Shown piece after piece: positions 50,336-61,800 of a DNA stretch of 64,000 nucleotides. The position numbers and the translations under genes were made by a program. Every line of letters begins with the position of its first letter. The first letter of the stretch is position 1. The stretch is from Strigamia acuminata (lineage: Eukaryota; Arthropoda; Chilopoda; Geophilomorpha; Linotaeniidae), in the NCBI GenBank assembly GCA_949358305.1, contig OX442315.1:2480001-2544000 (forward strand), in the 5' to 3' direction. The notes beneath the pieces are model-generated. The model saw only the letters and a program-made list of their open reading frames with translations, was not told the DNA's origin and did not search any database.

Positions 50336-52720
50336 CTAATTTAATCCAGAATGAATCCTGCACCGATTTACGCTTTTCTGCAATTCAGCAATAATGGTAA
50401 TCAAGTCAGAAACCAATTGATTCAGGATAGCAAGTTCTTGGTCTGAAATAATAGAATAGTCAATTGAAAAAATGATTTCAAATAGTTCAAATAGTGTTTC
50501 AGAATTTACTTTCCACAGAAATAGGGGGTATGGAGGGAGACCAAGAGACCACGTTTCCACTAATAAAAAATTCCAATAAATATTTTCCACTTATTCACAG
50601 CCCCAAAAACAATGGAAGATTTCAAATGTCGCGAGTCACGCATATCGCCCACATTTGCCAGCTTAAAGCGCAGATAACCCACAGATCATTAACGGAGTCA
50701 GAATGAATTTATTCCATCGCTACCAGCTGTGCTTGATGCGCATGGTGGACATGTTCCTCTACATGTCCACCATGTAATAAACCTTGTAATAAACTTCTCC
50801 TGTTGGCTACCGATTGTGTGTTTTTATTTGAGAATTGCACTTTAACCTTTCATCTTCTAGTGTTTTTGGGGCTGTGACTAAATGGGAACATTGTGACCGT
50901 CTAGCCACCCACGGTGACCCACGTCACTCCACACACTGCTCTCTGGCCCCTGGCCACCCCTCTTGCGAGGTAGACTGGCCTAGTGGAGAAGGAGGGAGCT
51001 GAGTGGTGTGGAGGAAGAGAGAGAGAGCTTGGACAGCACAGGTGAAGACGTGTGCTCTTGAGGTCCCTCAGCCAGCCTGGGCAGTGCAGTGCCCCAGTTG
51101 ACTCGGATCTTCTTCCATTCACCACTGTGACGCTCAGTCGCAGGGAGACGACCCTGTTGTAACCTCCATGAGCGGCTACATGGGCTGTTAGGTAAGTACT
51201 ACCACAGCAGTACGATATATGCCAACCGACCACGTCACTCACGGGCAAACCGCCCTGTGAGTGATGGGACGGTTGTAGGTGTGGTGTGCCCTTTGGCACC
51301 AGCACGGGTGACCCCTAGACAACGGATTAAAGGCCAAAACCAACAATGCGGAGTCCCTGTCTCCACTATTACGTCAAGTTCCGTTCCCATCCACGGCTAT
51401 CAATCCCCAGATTGCCATGAGAGAGACGACCCATCACAACTGATCTCCTGGTCCCCCTCTATACCCTCCTATTTCTGTGTAAAATGAATTCTGAAACACC
51501 TTGTATAATGTATCGATATTATACTCAACCGTAATTCCGAAACGACAGTGTGTTGGATGTAATATAAGTGTCCATTTGAGTGCCATTTCCATTCTCGTTT
51601 CGTGCTTCGCATAAATACGTTCCTGACTCCGTTACATTGATTGATGATTCAGAAGACACTACCTTCCATTCCTCATCCTCAGGCTTCATCTTCATCAAGA
51701 TGTTTTTGGGAAACGGAAACCCATTAGCTCTACACGTTATTTGCTTCGCTTCGCCTTCTAGAATGGTTTTGCCTTTAATGACTGAAGTGTCTTCAAGCAA
51801 AACCTCATTTGTGGCATCTGCAACAAATAAACTGTTGTAACAGAGATAAACAAAACTATTTTAGTAATTAAAATTTTTAGTTATTTTTATTTTTAAGGTT
51901 ATATTACTCACAGGGTATGCCAAATGTTCCAATTAGAATTTCGCTTTTCATTCCCGAAACAATGTTGCATTTAATTTCTTTCTCTTTTTCGCCATTTTCG
52001 AAATTTACTTCAATCTGTGACCTAAATTCAACAACTGAGTTACTGTCATAGACCTCACTGTTGGCAGCTTCTACGCGTTGGCCGTCCTTCCACCACTTAA
52101 AAGACGGTCTTCCAAGTGAGAATGATTGGCATTTAAAGACGATGTACCCTTGCTCGTTTGGATTAATCAAATGTTCTGAATTATTTCTCCACAATCTATT
52201 GTTATAAAACAAGCGAAACGGTGTTTCTAAAAGTTTAAACAAATTTACCCATACGGTTAGAATTGTTTATGTTTTGTTGTGCAAAACTAACCTTTGACCT
52301 GAAGATTAAACACTTCGTAGTGTTCATCAGTGATGCAATGAAATGCACCCGAATCGGACACTTTGAGATCATTAATTTCTATAACGCAAGACTCGGAATC
52401 TCTAACTTGAAAGCGATATTCGCCAGTTTCCGTTCTTTTAACGACTAATTTCCCGATGTTTGTGTACTTATACAATTCGCATTTACTTGTTTTTGCTGTG
52501 CTGCACGTGAATGATATTGATTCGCCTCTTTCAGCTTGCACAGTGTCTTTTTCGGCTGTAGCACCTTAAAAAATAAAAATTCTTTTTATTTAAATTAGAT
52601 ATTAACATTTTAAATGAGTACGGGAAATGCCGAGCTCAAAGTTGAACACCATTTTGTTGGCATACCTGCAGCCAATGCAATTACTGCCATAAAGTTCAAG
52701 ATATTCATATTCAGAAGCAT
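50336..52720 (-). CDS. Ig gene 3: secreted three-Ig, coiled-coil protein
   Basis: Five exons on the minus strand: 52666-52720, 52292-52564, 51912-52226, 51530-51817 and 50336-50442; all junctions phase 1; 345 aa, intact. Signal peptide MLLNMNILNFMAVIALAAG. First Ig: SFTCS, KCELYKYTN, SDSGAFHC. Second Ig: FKCQS, FKWWKDG, IKCNI. Third Ig: ITCRANGFP, ESGTYLC. The last exon (QELAILNQLVSDLITIIAEL...SGLN) is a short heptad stretch without the KATTAEL triplication of gene 1. The closest paralogue is gene 1, with similar flanks. AATAAA on the minus strand at 50310-50315. Intron 4 holds a 1-kb transposon. Probably secreted; role unknown. Confidence 0.85.
50494..51504. mobile_element. 1-kb inverted-repeat element in gene 3 intron 4
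   Basis: Ends GTGTTTCAGAATT...CAGAAATAGGGGG and, in reverse, GTGTTTCAGAATTC...CAGAAATAGGAGGG pair over ~60 bp. The intron of gene 1 gives the empty site and suggests a 3-bp ATA duplication (50491-50493 and 51505-51507). No transposase. Internal part is related to 36060-36590. Confidence 0.7.
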
Positions 52721-53107
52721 TACAATTTTTTTTTAGACTTTCTTTTAGACTTTCTTTCATGTGTGTCTCGTCTCTGTAATTTCTGTTGCTGATATAAATC
52801 AATGAAAAATATTTTTAGCCTGTTGAAAGAAGAGCTTATGTTGCTGTGATCCGGGTTATAACTCACAGTTCAGATAGAGTTAAACTGTCTGAGGCTTAAT
52901 ATAGAATTCCTACTAACGTCTTAGGGTGAAATAAGTTAACACACATGTGCGTAATTAATAAAAAAACACACAAACAATTTATTAAATGGGAATAAATAAT
53001 GATAATGAATAAATGAAATGAATAATACTAAGGTAATCATTAAACAACGAAAGAACGGAATAGTAAAAGCGAAAATGGCAGGAATTTCGTATTCTCCCTC
53101 TCTTACT
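52721..53107. other. Upstream region of gene 3
   Basis: Promoter-side spacer; the shared ACAGAGACGAGACACA lies near 52765-52780 on the minus strand. Nothing else recognised. Confidence 0.5.
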
Positions 53108-53405
53108 CAGGGGCGGATCTAGCTTTTTGGGGACCCTGGGCTTGAGGTTTTTTCGGGGCCCCTTTATCAATATATAGTTAAATAGATACAATGACGTAAA
53201 TACAAAATGACATCAAAGATGCTCAATGACGTAAAAAATGTCAAGCCACCAAAGGATGTCAAATGACACAAAAACCGACATTATTTTTACACTTACTGCT
53301 TCTTGAAACATAACATACTAGTATATTGCGTTGTGTCTTAGGGGCCCCTGGGATTTGGGGTCCCTGGTCTCAAGCCCTATTTGCCCTGATGTAGATCCAC
53401 CCCTG
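53108..53405. mobile_element. hAT-type MITE
   Basis: 298 bp, ends CAGGGGCGGATCTAG and its partner GTAGATCCACCCCTG; perfect 8-bp duplication CTCTTACT at 53100-53107 and 53406-53413. Non-coding. Confidence 0.88.
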
Positions 53406-53466
53406 CTCTTACTCACTCGGCGGCGGCATCGACTCCGGAGATGCTCATGTTGGTCCTTGGCAGGTC

Positions 53467-53751
53467 TTCTAGAATGACTCGTCCTTTAATGGCTGAAGTG
53501 TCTTCAAGCAACACCTCGTCTGTGGAATCTGCAACAAATAGAGAGTGCTGAAATTAAGAATATCATTTTATTTAACATTGTACTACGCACTGGAACCAGC
53601 TCTCGTATGAAATCAGAAATCTATCCTTGATTGCACAGCAACCCCGCTTGCACAGGCACATATTTACACTTGACAAAGAAAGAACCTCTAACCTAAATGA
53701 ATTAATATTGCAACACCATACCTACAGCTGCAGCCAATGAACCAGCATCAT
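53467..53751 (-). pseudogene. Relic Ig-family gene: exon 1 and exon 4 pieces
   Basis: On the minus strand 53722-53751 resembles a signal-peptide exon (ATGATGCTGGTT, CATTGGCTGCAGC, then GTATGG donor) but lacks one base. 53467-53531 is the start of a third-Ig exon after a TTGCAG acceptor (STDEVLLEDTSAIKGRVILE) that stops before the first cysteine. Exons 2, 3 and 5 are missing. A decayed copy between genes 3 and 4. Confidence 0.65.
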
Positions 53752-54340
53752 GTGAGGCGTATGTCTCGATACATTAAAACTTTTAACATTTTTTGATCAT
53801 TTTTTAAATATAAAAAAAAATTGATCAAGCTTCAGGAAAGAAAAACTAATGTGAGTCTCAACAAAACTTACATTTTCTGCCTTCATATTTTTTATGACTG
53901 TAATCTAGAATTTAAATAGCTAGGATTCATGTGTTGTAAAACCATTAATCCTAAAGTTAAAATTTTTAAAAAAAGCCTTAAATAAAATCTGTAATAAGAT
54001 GTAAACAAAATACTATCAAATTTTGACGTGAGTGTAATCTAGCCATTTGAATCGAGTCAGTTTTCACCGTTTATAATTCATTGAATTTATTGTTCTTGTG
54101 CAAGACCAGTCATGACATAATGTGTGATGCTGTAGTAAATAAAACACGGATATTTCAAGTACTATTCACATAATCACATCACTTGTTTATTCTCCTTCGT
54201 CAAATTTTTTAAGTACACAGAAGACAGAAGAGATCCTTTCATTTCAACTCATACAAAAATATTTATATTTTTTTTCGGACTTTTCCAGATCCCTTGAACA
54301 AACAACCAAATGAATACAGCAATTATCTAGACCGACTACG
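53752..54340. other. Spacer downstream of gene 4
   Basis: AT-rich; a minus-strand AATAAA at 54186-54191 could serve gene 4. No exon recognised. Confidence 0.45.
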
Positions 54341-54618
54341 ACTACGTTTACATGCACCGAATATTTTGAGTGGTGAATAATTCGAGTGGTGAAAAAATCA
54401 AATTGTTTTGTTTACATGCAGAAAATAATTCGTCATCACTTTCGGTTTTCGACCAATGGGGAAGTGCCGAAAGCGATAAAAAAAGTCCGAGTTCACTCGA
54501 ATTAAACAACCCTCTGCGAGAGATTATTCACTACTCGAATAATCCTTGTCATCCCTGTTTACATGACAGTTCCGCATATTTAATCTCACTCGAAATATTC
54601 CATGCATGTAAACGTAGT
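54341..54618. mobile_element. MITE at the 3' end of gene 4
   Basis: ACTACGTTTACATGCA at the left pairs with its complement ending at 54618; arms extend through GAATATTTYGAGTG. Target duplication not clear. It provides the in-frame stop of gene 4 if the last donor is not used. Confidence 0.7.
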
Positions 54619-56517
54619 ATAAGTATCGCATACTTGCATACTCACCTTTTGCAGCAATCTAATCACAGTGTCGTTAACATCGGAAAGCATTTTACTCATA
54701 ACTGCAAGTTCCTTATCTGAAATGTTAGAAGAAATAATAAAACAAAAATGACAATCAATTAATTAATTAATTAATGACTCAACCATAATTTCGAAATGAC
54801 AGTTTGTTGGATAAAATATAATTGGGCATTTTAACGCCGTCTCCATTCGTGTTCCGTGCTTCGCATATGTACGATCCCGAGTCAAATACCTTGTACGACG
54901 GATAGAGAGACACCACCTCCCACTTCTTATTTTTCGCCTTCTTCTTAATAATGATTTCTTTGGGCGCGGGATACCCATTCGCTTTACACGTGATTTGCTT
55001 GATGTCGCCCTCGAGAATAGTCCGCTCTTTGCTCAACGAACTATCCTCGAGCGTAACCTTATGTGTGAAATCTGCAACAAAAAAGGAGATTTACATTTGT
55101 CATCAACATTAGGGTTTCGGTACCGGGAAACCAGGGTACCGATTTCCCGGAAAACTGGTTGAAAAATCACACAAACGGGAACGGGGAAATTAGAAAAAAT
55201 AACCGGTTCCGTCCAAAATTGTCAAAACGTTGCTGAAACGTCATTTTCGTCATTGAAACGTCATTTTCGTCATTGAAACGTCATTTCCGTCATTGAAACG
55301 TCATTTTCATCATTGAAACGTCATTAAAACGTCATTTTCGTCATTGAAAATATCCATTTTTGACAAAACGGCCATTTTCAGCCAATTTCCGTTGCCTGAC
55401 CTTTTTTAGTCCTGGGAGTACCGATTTCCCGAAAGAACGGCCATTTTGATACCGGGAAACGGGAATTAAAAAAGGCGGGAAAACAGAAACCCTAATGAAC
55501 ATGTTTTACTTGTATTACTCACAAGGGATTCCAAACATCCCAGTCAGGATTTCCGTCTCCTTTCCCGCAATGATTTGACACTTGATTTCTTTCTCTTTGT
55601 CGCCTTGTTTGAAACGGATTTGGATGCTCGACTCGGACTCCCACAAGTCGTCGTTCAACCTAGTGGACGGACTTTCACTCCTGACCAGTTTTCTGTCCAG
55701 CATCCACAGAAAAGTTGTTCTTCCACTCTCTCGCTTCTGCAAGTACGAGTGGCATCTGAAGTTGACAACGCCTTGCTCGCTCGGGTGGATCAGGTTTTCC
55801 GAATGATTCACCCACAATTTGTTGTTGTAGATGAGAACGGACGGTTCAGCTGAACGAAATGTGAATAAAATTAGGGTTGCACGGAACATTCGGTTAACAT
55901 TCGGTTAAAAATCAATTTTTTGATGTGGTAATTGCTTTTTTCAACAGTGGGAATTGGGTTTTCAGCATAAAAATGGCATGTTTAACTTGGGATTGTTTTA
56001 TTCGGCTTGGGAATTGCTCATTACATTGTAAAAATTAATTTTGAAATTATTATTCGAATATTCGGCCGTGGTATTCGGTATTCGGTGCAACCCTCAATAA
56101 AATGACATGTTTTCTTTCGCGTGACTAACTTTTCACTTCGAGATAATACACCTCGTAGTCGTTATCGGTGATGCAGTGGTATTCGCCCGAGTCGTACGTC
56201 TTCAGACCGTGGATATCTATAATGCAGAATTCCGGATCTCGAATCCTAAAGCGACCTTCGCTGCTGCGACTTCTTTTGAGAATCAAATGCTTGCCGTGCG
56301 AATATTTGTACAATTCGCAACCGGTGGTTCTGCTTTTCGTGCACGGAAATGTTATGGTTGTGTTCCTTTCGGCTTCCATAAAGTGTTTGTCGGCAACTAC
56401 GGCTTGAGGAACGAGTGAAACAAGTGGAAATTATTGTATGAATTGTAATGAATTTCGAGGTACCTTACCTGAAGCTGCGGCCAATGCAACCAGCACCACA
56501 ACGTTGATCAAACTCAT
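54586..56517 (-). CDS. Ig gene 4: three-Ig protein with uncertain C-terminus
   Basis: Exons on the minus strand: 56469-56517 (MSLINVVVLVALAAAS), 56130-56402, 55523-55849, 54784-55071 and 54586-54716, all phase 1. First Ig: TFPCT, GCELYKYSH, DSGEYHC. Second Ig: FRCHSY, FLWMLD, IKCQI. Third Ig: ITCKANGYP, DSGSYICEARN. The last exon starts DKELAVMSKMLSDVNDTVIR and then offers a good donor (AAAAG|GTGAGT at 54646/54645). If unused, the frame ends at TGA 54586 inside a MITE, giving 355 aa; if used, a further exon would be needed and I cannot find one. The exons before this point are intact. Introns 2 and 3 carry hAT-type MITEs. Confidence 0.75.
55110..55494. mobile_element. hAT-like MITE in gene 4 intron 3
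   Basis: 385 bp; ends TAGGGTTTC / GAAACCCTA, flanks ATCAACAT and ATGAACAT (7 of 8 match). Inside are about six copies of CATTGAAACGTCATTTTCGT (55240-55350). Confidence 0.75.
55872..56095. mobile_element. hAT-like MITE in gene 4 intron 2
   Basis: 224 bp; ends TAGGGTTGCAC and GTGCAACCCTC, perfect 8-bp duplication AATAAAAT at 55864-55871 and 56096-56103. Internal TTCGGT repeats. Confidence 0.85.
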
Positions 56518-57298
56518 TTGTAGAACTATGTACATGCTTTCTCGCTATTCGGGTCTGTTTGTGGCGTCATTAGTTGCAACTGTGGGAATTTTGATGCGAG
56601 TAAACTCTTTTGTCACTTGTAGGTCAAGATACGAGTGTTTCTGTCTAATCTGTTGTCGTCCCAATGTCGTCACAACAAATCGTGCGATGGAATATTGGGT
56701 TTAAGCCTTAACAATGCTAGTTGCGACTCGAATCTTCATTATTCAGACTTTAGAATTGCTTCATAGAAGGCGGGTCATGTTTTATTGCAAACAATTGGAA
56801 ATGAGGAGTAAATCATTTGTTTTTTATTTTTATTTTATTTAACTTGACTTGAATGTTTGTGTGTTTGCGTGTTTGTTTCAACTTCCGGTGGACAGTAGCG
56901 CCACCACTGGTATATTTTAACTAAAATGGATGCCAGATTGTCAGGGTCAACTCTAAATCTGCTTCGTTTTGAATTATTAAGTGCTGAATAAATTCTGAAA
57001 CAGGGCTAATCCTGGTTAAAATAAAAATTCCTATCTGCCCATATATTTTGTTTTTCCATTTTAATGAGGAAAAGTCCATCAGTTTGCGATTTTCGGCGCG
57101 TACATGATAATTACGAAAACATCTGCGGTAGTTGCGCACTCAGGCAGCGATTTGAAGCACCATTATAAAGCCTTTTTCCAAAAATATAACCTATAAAAAT
57201 TAATCTTTCTAATTTGATAAGAAAAATCAGACATAGTAAACAATTTTTTTTTCATTCTATTATTTTTATTACACATTTCTAATTTTTGCAGGATAAAA
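56518..57298. other. Spacer upstream of gene 4
   Basis: Promoter side of gene 4; no gene or repeat identified with confidence. Confidence 0.4.
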
Positions 57299-57748
57299 CC
57301 TGGTTCACACTTGCGGATAAGCTGCGCGGATTTGAGCATGCGGACTGCATAATCGCATAGTAGATGAGAGCGGGTTCACACTACCATCGCAAATCGCTAG
57401 CAGTTTTTAGTCCAAACAATCCCACACTTTCCTAACCAAAGATGGCGTCGAATTTGGAATTTTTGCGCCTTGTAACTGTTAAAATAATGGCAATTGTGCA
57501 CAAAATGAGAAGGAAAAAGGCAATTAGACACAGATACTGGGTTCGACCCATTTGAAATCACCTGTGTTAAAACGGGGCGCCATGTTTGAAACGTGACGTC
57601 ATCAGATGCCTCCTGATTGGCTGCGGAAAAAAATGGCGCGTAAAAATAGAAATAAATCCAACTTATAAAATCCGCCACAAATCCACATTTGCAGCAGGAA
57701 ATGACATCACAAACGTCATTTTTAGGGGCGTATCCACAAGTTTGAACC
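57299..57748. mobile_element. Probable MITE between genes 4 and 5
   Basis: CCTGGTTCACACTTGCGGAT at the left and, in reverse, GGTTCAAACTTGTGGATA at the right form inverted ends; ATAAAA lies on both sides. Superfamily unclear. Confidence 0.55.
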
Positions 57749-57766
57749 ATAAAATGAGAGCATTTA

Positions 57767-58186
57767 AGCCTAGCTCACATGGATGCGTATGCAGCAACGC
57801 GCAAGCATGAAGCAGAACACACAAGCATGTGCCATCGCGCATTGTCTCGCAGCAACAAACAACACATGCCAGTTCACATGTTCACATTGTTTTGACAAAC
57901 AAAAAGGAATATGCGGGTTGTTTGTATCTGTAGCCATTTATGTTGACAATGAATAGTGACTTGTAGCAGCGCCGTATCACATAGCGGGATATTCTGGCAA
58001 CTAAAGTGCATTGCTGCGTTGAAGTTGAAAATTGTCGACTCGTGCGTTGTGCGTTACAACATACAAAATCACAACGCGCTTCAGTCAACGCGCGTTGGCG
58101 CTGCATACCAGTTCATATGCAACGCATGTGACGAAGCAGCTTTGGTGCGATAACGCATGCGTTAACGCATCCATGTGAACTAGCCT
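57767..58186. mobile_element. PIF/Harbinger-like MITE
   Basis: 420 bp; ends AGCCTAGCTCACATGGATGC and, in reverse, AGGCTAGTTCACATGGATGC; TTA on both sides (57764-57766 and 58187-58189). Non-coding. Confidence 0.75.
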
Positions 58187-58249
58187 TTACTGATCTATCT
58201 GATAAACATGAACAAATTTAAATTGTATACATTTTTTATCACTCAAATT

Positions 58250-61200
58250 TCATTCAATTTGCAATTTCAAATGGTCCAAAATTTTCTGCTGCACTTTGAA
58301 CATCGCATCCAACTTGCTGGACATGTCGGAAAGAATTTGACCGACGGTCGCACGCTCCGAACGCAATTCGCTCATCGTAGAATTCATGACAAAAAGCATT
58401 TCACTCGTGGCCGTTCGCTCATTAAGCAAATCGGACACATCGTCATTCAAGTGCGAAATTGACTTCCTGACCCCGCAAAGAATTTGACTCGCGTTGCTCA
58501 GCTCGTCAAACAATTCGGACACGTCGTCGCTCAGATCGGACATTGTATTATTCACGACACAAAGCTTTTCGCTCACAGATTCGCGCAATTTATACAAATT
58601 ATCATGCACACCACCCAGAGTAAAATTCACGAAAGAAACGATCCCTCGATTCCCACTTTCTTGCCGGTCGAACAATTCCGACATTGTTTCGTTCATTGCA
58701 GAAAGAACCCGAGTCGTGCTCGCTCGCTCATTACGCAATTCCAACACGCAGTCATTCATTGTATCATTCATCGCAGAAACCATCCGAATCGTAGTCGCTC
58801 GCTCATCGTACAACACGGCCACATCGATGCGCACATCACGCATTGTAGAATTAATGACAGAAAGCATTTGAATCGTATCTTCCCTCTCAGTCCGCAATCG
58901 AATCACGTCATCACTCACACTAGATATTGTATTATTCATTAAAGAAAGCATTTCAAGAGTGTTTTCTCGTTCATGAACCATTTTGGACGCATCGGACATT
59001 GTAACATTAATCAGAGCGAACATTTTACTCAAACCTGCTTTCTCCTTAAGCAATTCCGACATTGTAGCTTTTATGGCAGAAAACAGCTGAGTCGGAGCTG
59101 ATCTCTGGTTGCGCAGTTCCGAAATATCATCGTTCATTGCGGATATCGTCCGATTCAGATCGGAGAGCGCTCGCATTGTATTCGCTCGCTCGCTGCTCAG
59201 TTCGTTCAAATCGTTGCGTAGATCGGATATCGAAGAATTCATCGCCGAGAAAATTTGAATGGTAATTGCCCGCTCTCTGCGCGATTCGGAGTCGTCGTGC
59301 GACAAATCGAAGATCGTGTCGTTCAAAAGCGAAAGCGCTCGGCTCGTTTTTTCTCGCTCGTTGAGCAATTCCGCGATCGTCGCGTTCGTTTCGGATAGAA
59401 GTTTGAGCGTCGTTTCTCGTTCGCGGAGCAATTTCGTGGCAGCGTCGAGCAGAAACGACACGACAGCCTCGATCTTGGAGAGTTTTTCGCTCGTATTCGC
59501 TCGTGCGTCGATCAATCCGAACACATCGACGCTCATGGCAGAAATCGTGTCGTTCATGTCAGAAAGCGCGCGGATCGTGACCGCTCTCTGACCAAGCAAT
59601 TCCGACACATAATCGGTCAAGTCGGACATTGTGGAATTGATGAAAGAAAGCGTTCGGAGATTTATTTCGCGCTCGTTGCGACATTCGGACACGTGGACGT
59701 CCAAACCATGCATTGTATCGTTCATGAGAGAAAGCGTTTTCCTCATGGTCGCTCTGTCGTCGAGCAATTCCGACACGTCGTCTTTCACGCCGGACATTGT
59801 GTCGTTTAAAACGGAAATGGTTCGGATCGTGTCTGCTCCGTCGTTGCGCAGTTCGAATACTTGGTTGTACAGGTTAAACATTGTATCGTTCAGAAGAAAA
59901 AGCGTCGTGTTTGTCGATGTCCGCGCATTCAGCAACTCCGATATTGTGTCGTTGACGACGGAAAGCGTTCGGATCGTCGTTGCTCGCGCACTGACCAATT
60001 CGGACACACGATCGTTGACGTAATAGATGGTGTTATTCATTGCGGACAGCGCTCGATTCGTCGTTTCGCGCTCGTTGAGTAATTCCAACATCGTGTCGTT
60101 CATTGCGGAAAGAATTAGAATCGTAGTTGATCGCTCGGTGCGCAGTTCGGACACATTGTTGTAGAAATGCGAGATTGTCAGATTGATTTCGGAAAGCACT
60201 TGGTTCGTATTCGATGGTCGACCGATCAGTCCGGACACATCGTCACGAACAGCAGATATCGTGTCGTTCAGAACGGAAAACATTCGAAGCGTGTTCGCTC
60301 GCTCGTTGCCAAATTCGGACACTCGGTCGTACAAGTCGGATATTGTGGAATTCAGAAGAGAAAGCGAATGAATTGTATTTTCTCGTTCGATGACGTATTC
60401 GGACATGGAATGATTCACAGCGGAGAGAAATAAAATGGTAGTTTCTCGCTCCTTGCGCAATTCGGACACGTCGTATTGCAATCCGAACATTGTGTCGTTC
60501 ATGAGCGAAATCACTCGGCGCGTTGTCTCCCCTTCGGTAATCAAATCCGACATCGAGTTGTTCATTACGGAAACAATTAAATTCGTATTTGTTATCTCGG
60601 TACGAAATTCCGATACGTTGTCGTACAAAGTAAACAATGTTTCATTCATAAAGGAAAGCCAATAAAGTACAACCACTCGTTCGTTGCCCAATTCGGACAC
60701 GGTGTTATTCATAACGGAAAGCTCGTTCCTAAATCCCGACACATCGTCGTACAAATCAAACATCGTATCGTTCAAGAGCGACAGCGTTTTACTCGTAATC
60801 GCTCTCTCGTTTAGCAGCTCCGACACGTCGTCTTTCACAACGGAAATTGTGTCATTTAGAACGGAAATTACGCGAATCGTCCTCGCTCGCTCGTCGGACA
60901 ATTCGGACACTCGCTCAAGCAGCTCGGACAGCGTGTAATTGATTCGAAAAAACGCTCCATTAGTATTTGCTCGTTCGTTGATCAATCCGAATACATCCGA
61001 ACTTAAAGCCGATATTTCGTTATTCATTCGAGAAATTTCTTGATTCGTAGATTCGCGCTCGTCGCCCAATTCCGACATCCTACGATTTATTTCAGCGAGC
61101 GTTTGAATCGTAGTCGCGTGCTGATTGCAACATTCGGACGCGTTCTCGCGCAAACCAGCTATTGTTTCGTTCAGAAGCGAAAGGATTTGATTCGTCGCTG

Positions 61201-61800
61201 CTCTCTCGAGGAGCAATTCGGACACGGTCTTGTCGATGCGAGAAATCGCGCGGCTCGTAATTGCTCGTTCGTTGACCAATTCGGACGTTGTGTCGTTCAG
61301 AGTTGAAATCATTCGCGTCGTGGTTGCTCGCGCATTGTACAATTCGGACACGCGAACGTCCAGGTCGGACATTGTATCATTCATGAGCGAAAGTATCGAG
61401 CTTGTAGCCGCGCGGGCATTCAGTAATTCGGACAGCGCGTTGTTGACGCCGGATAGCGCCTGAATCGTGCTTGCTCGCGCGTTCTGTAATTCCGACACAT
61501 TGGCAGTCACGCCGGACATTGTATCATTCAGAACAGAAAGCATCCGCATCGTTCTCGCTCGGACAGTAAGCAATTCGGACACGTTATCGTTCACGGCGGA
61601 AATTGAATGATTCATGACGGACATTGTGTTGTTCAGAACGGAAAACGTTTGGATCGTCGCTGTTTTGTGGTTCAGCAATACGAATACGTGGTCGTGCAAA
61701 TTAGACAAATTTCGGGCGACAATTTCGTCATCTTTGCGCAATTCGCTCAGTTCGTCGTTCATTTCGGACAGAGTTTGACCCACAACTGCAATCTCCCGAT
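58250..61800 (-). repeat. 84/63/42-bp coding repeats in the last exon of gene 5
   Basis: The exon is built of diverged tandem units of 84 bp with 63- and 42-bp variants, matching 4, 3 and 2 heptads. Conserved positions are a Glu/Asn-Arg-Ala start, a Leu-Asn-Asp-Thr centre and a Val-Ser-Glu-Leu end. Growth by unequal exchange is inferred. Confidence 0.85.

Noticed and set aside
57882-58106. Small open frames inside the 57.8-58.2 kb MITE
   Set aside because: They lie in a non-coding inverted-repeat element and have no conserved features.
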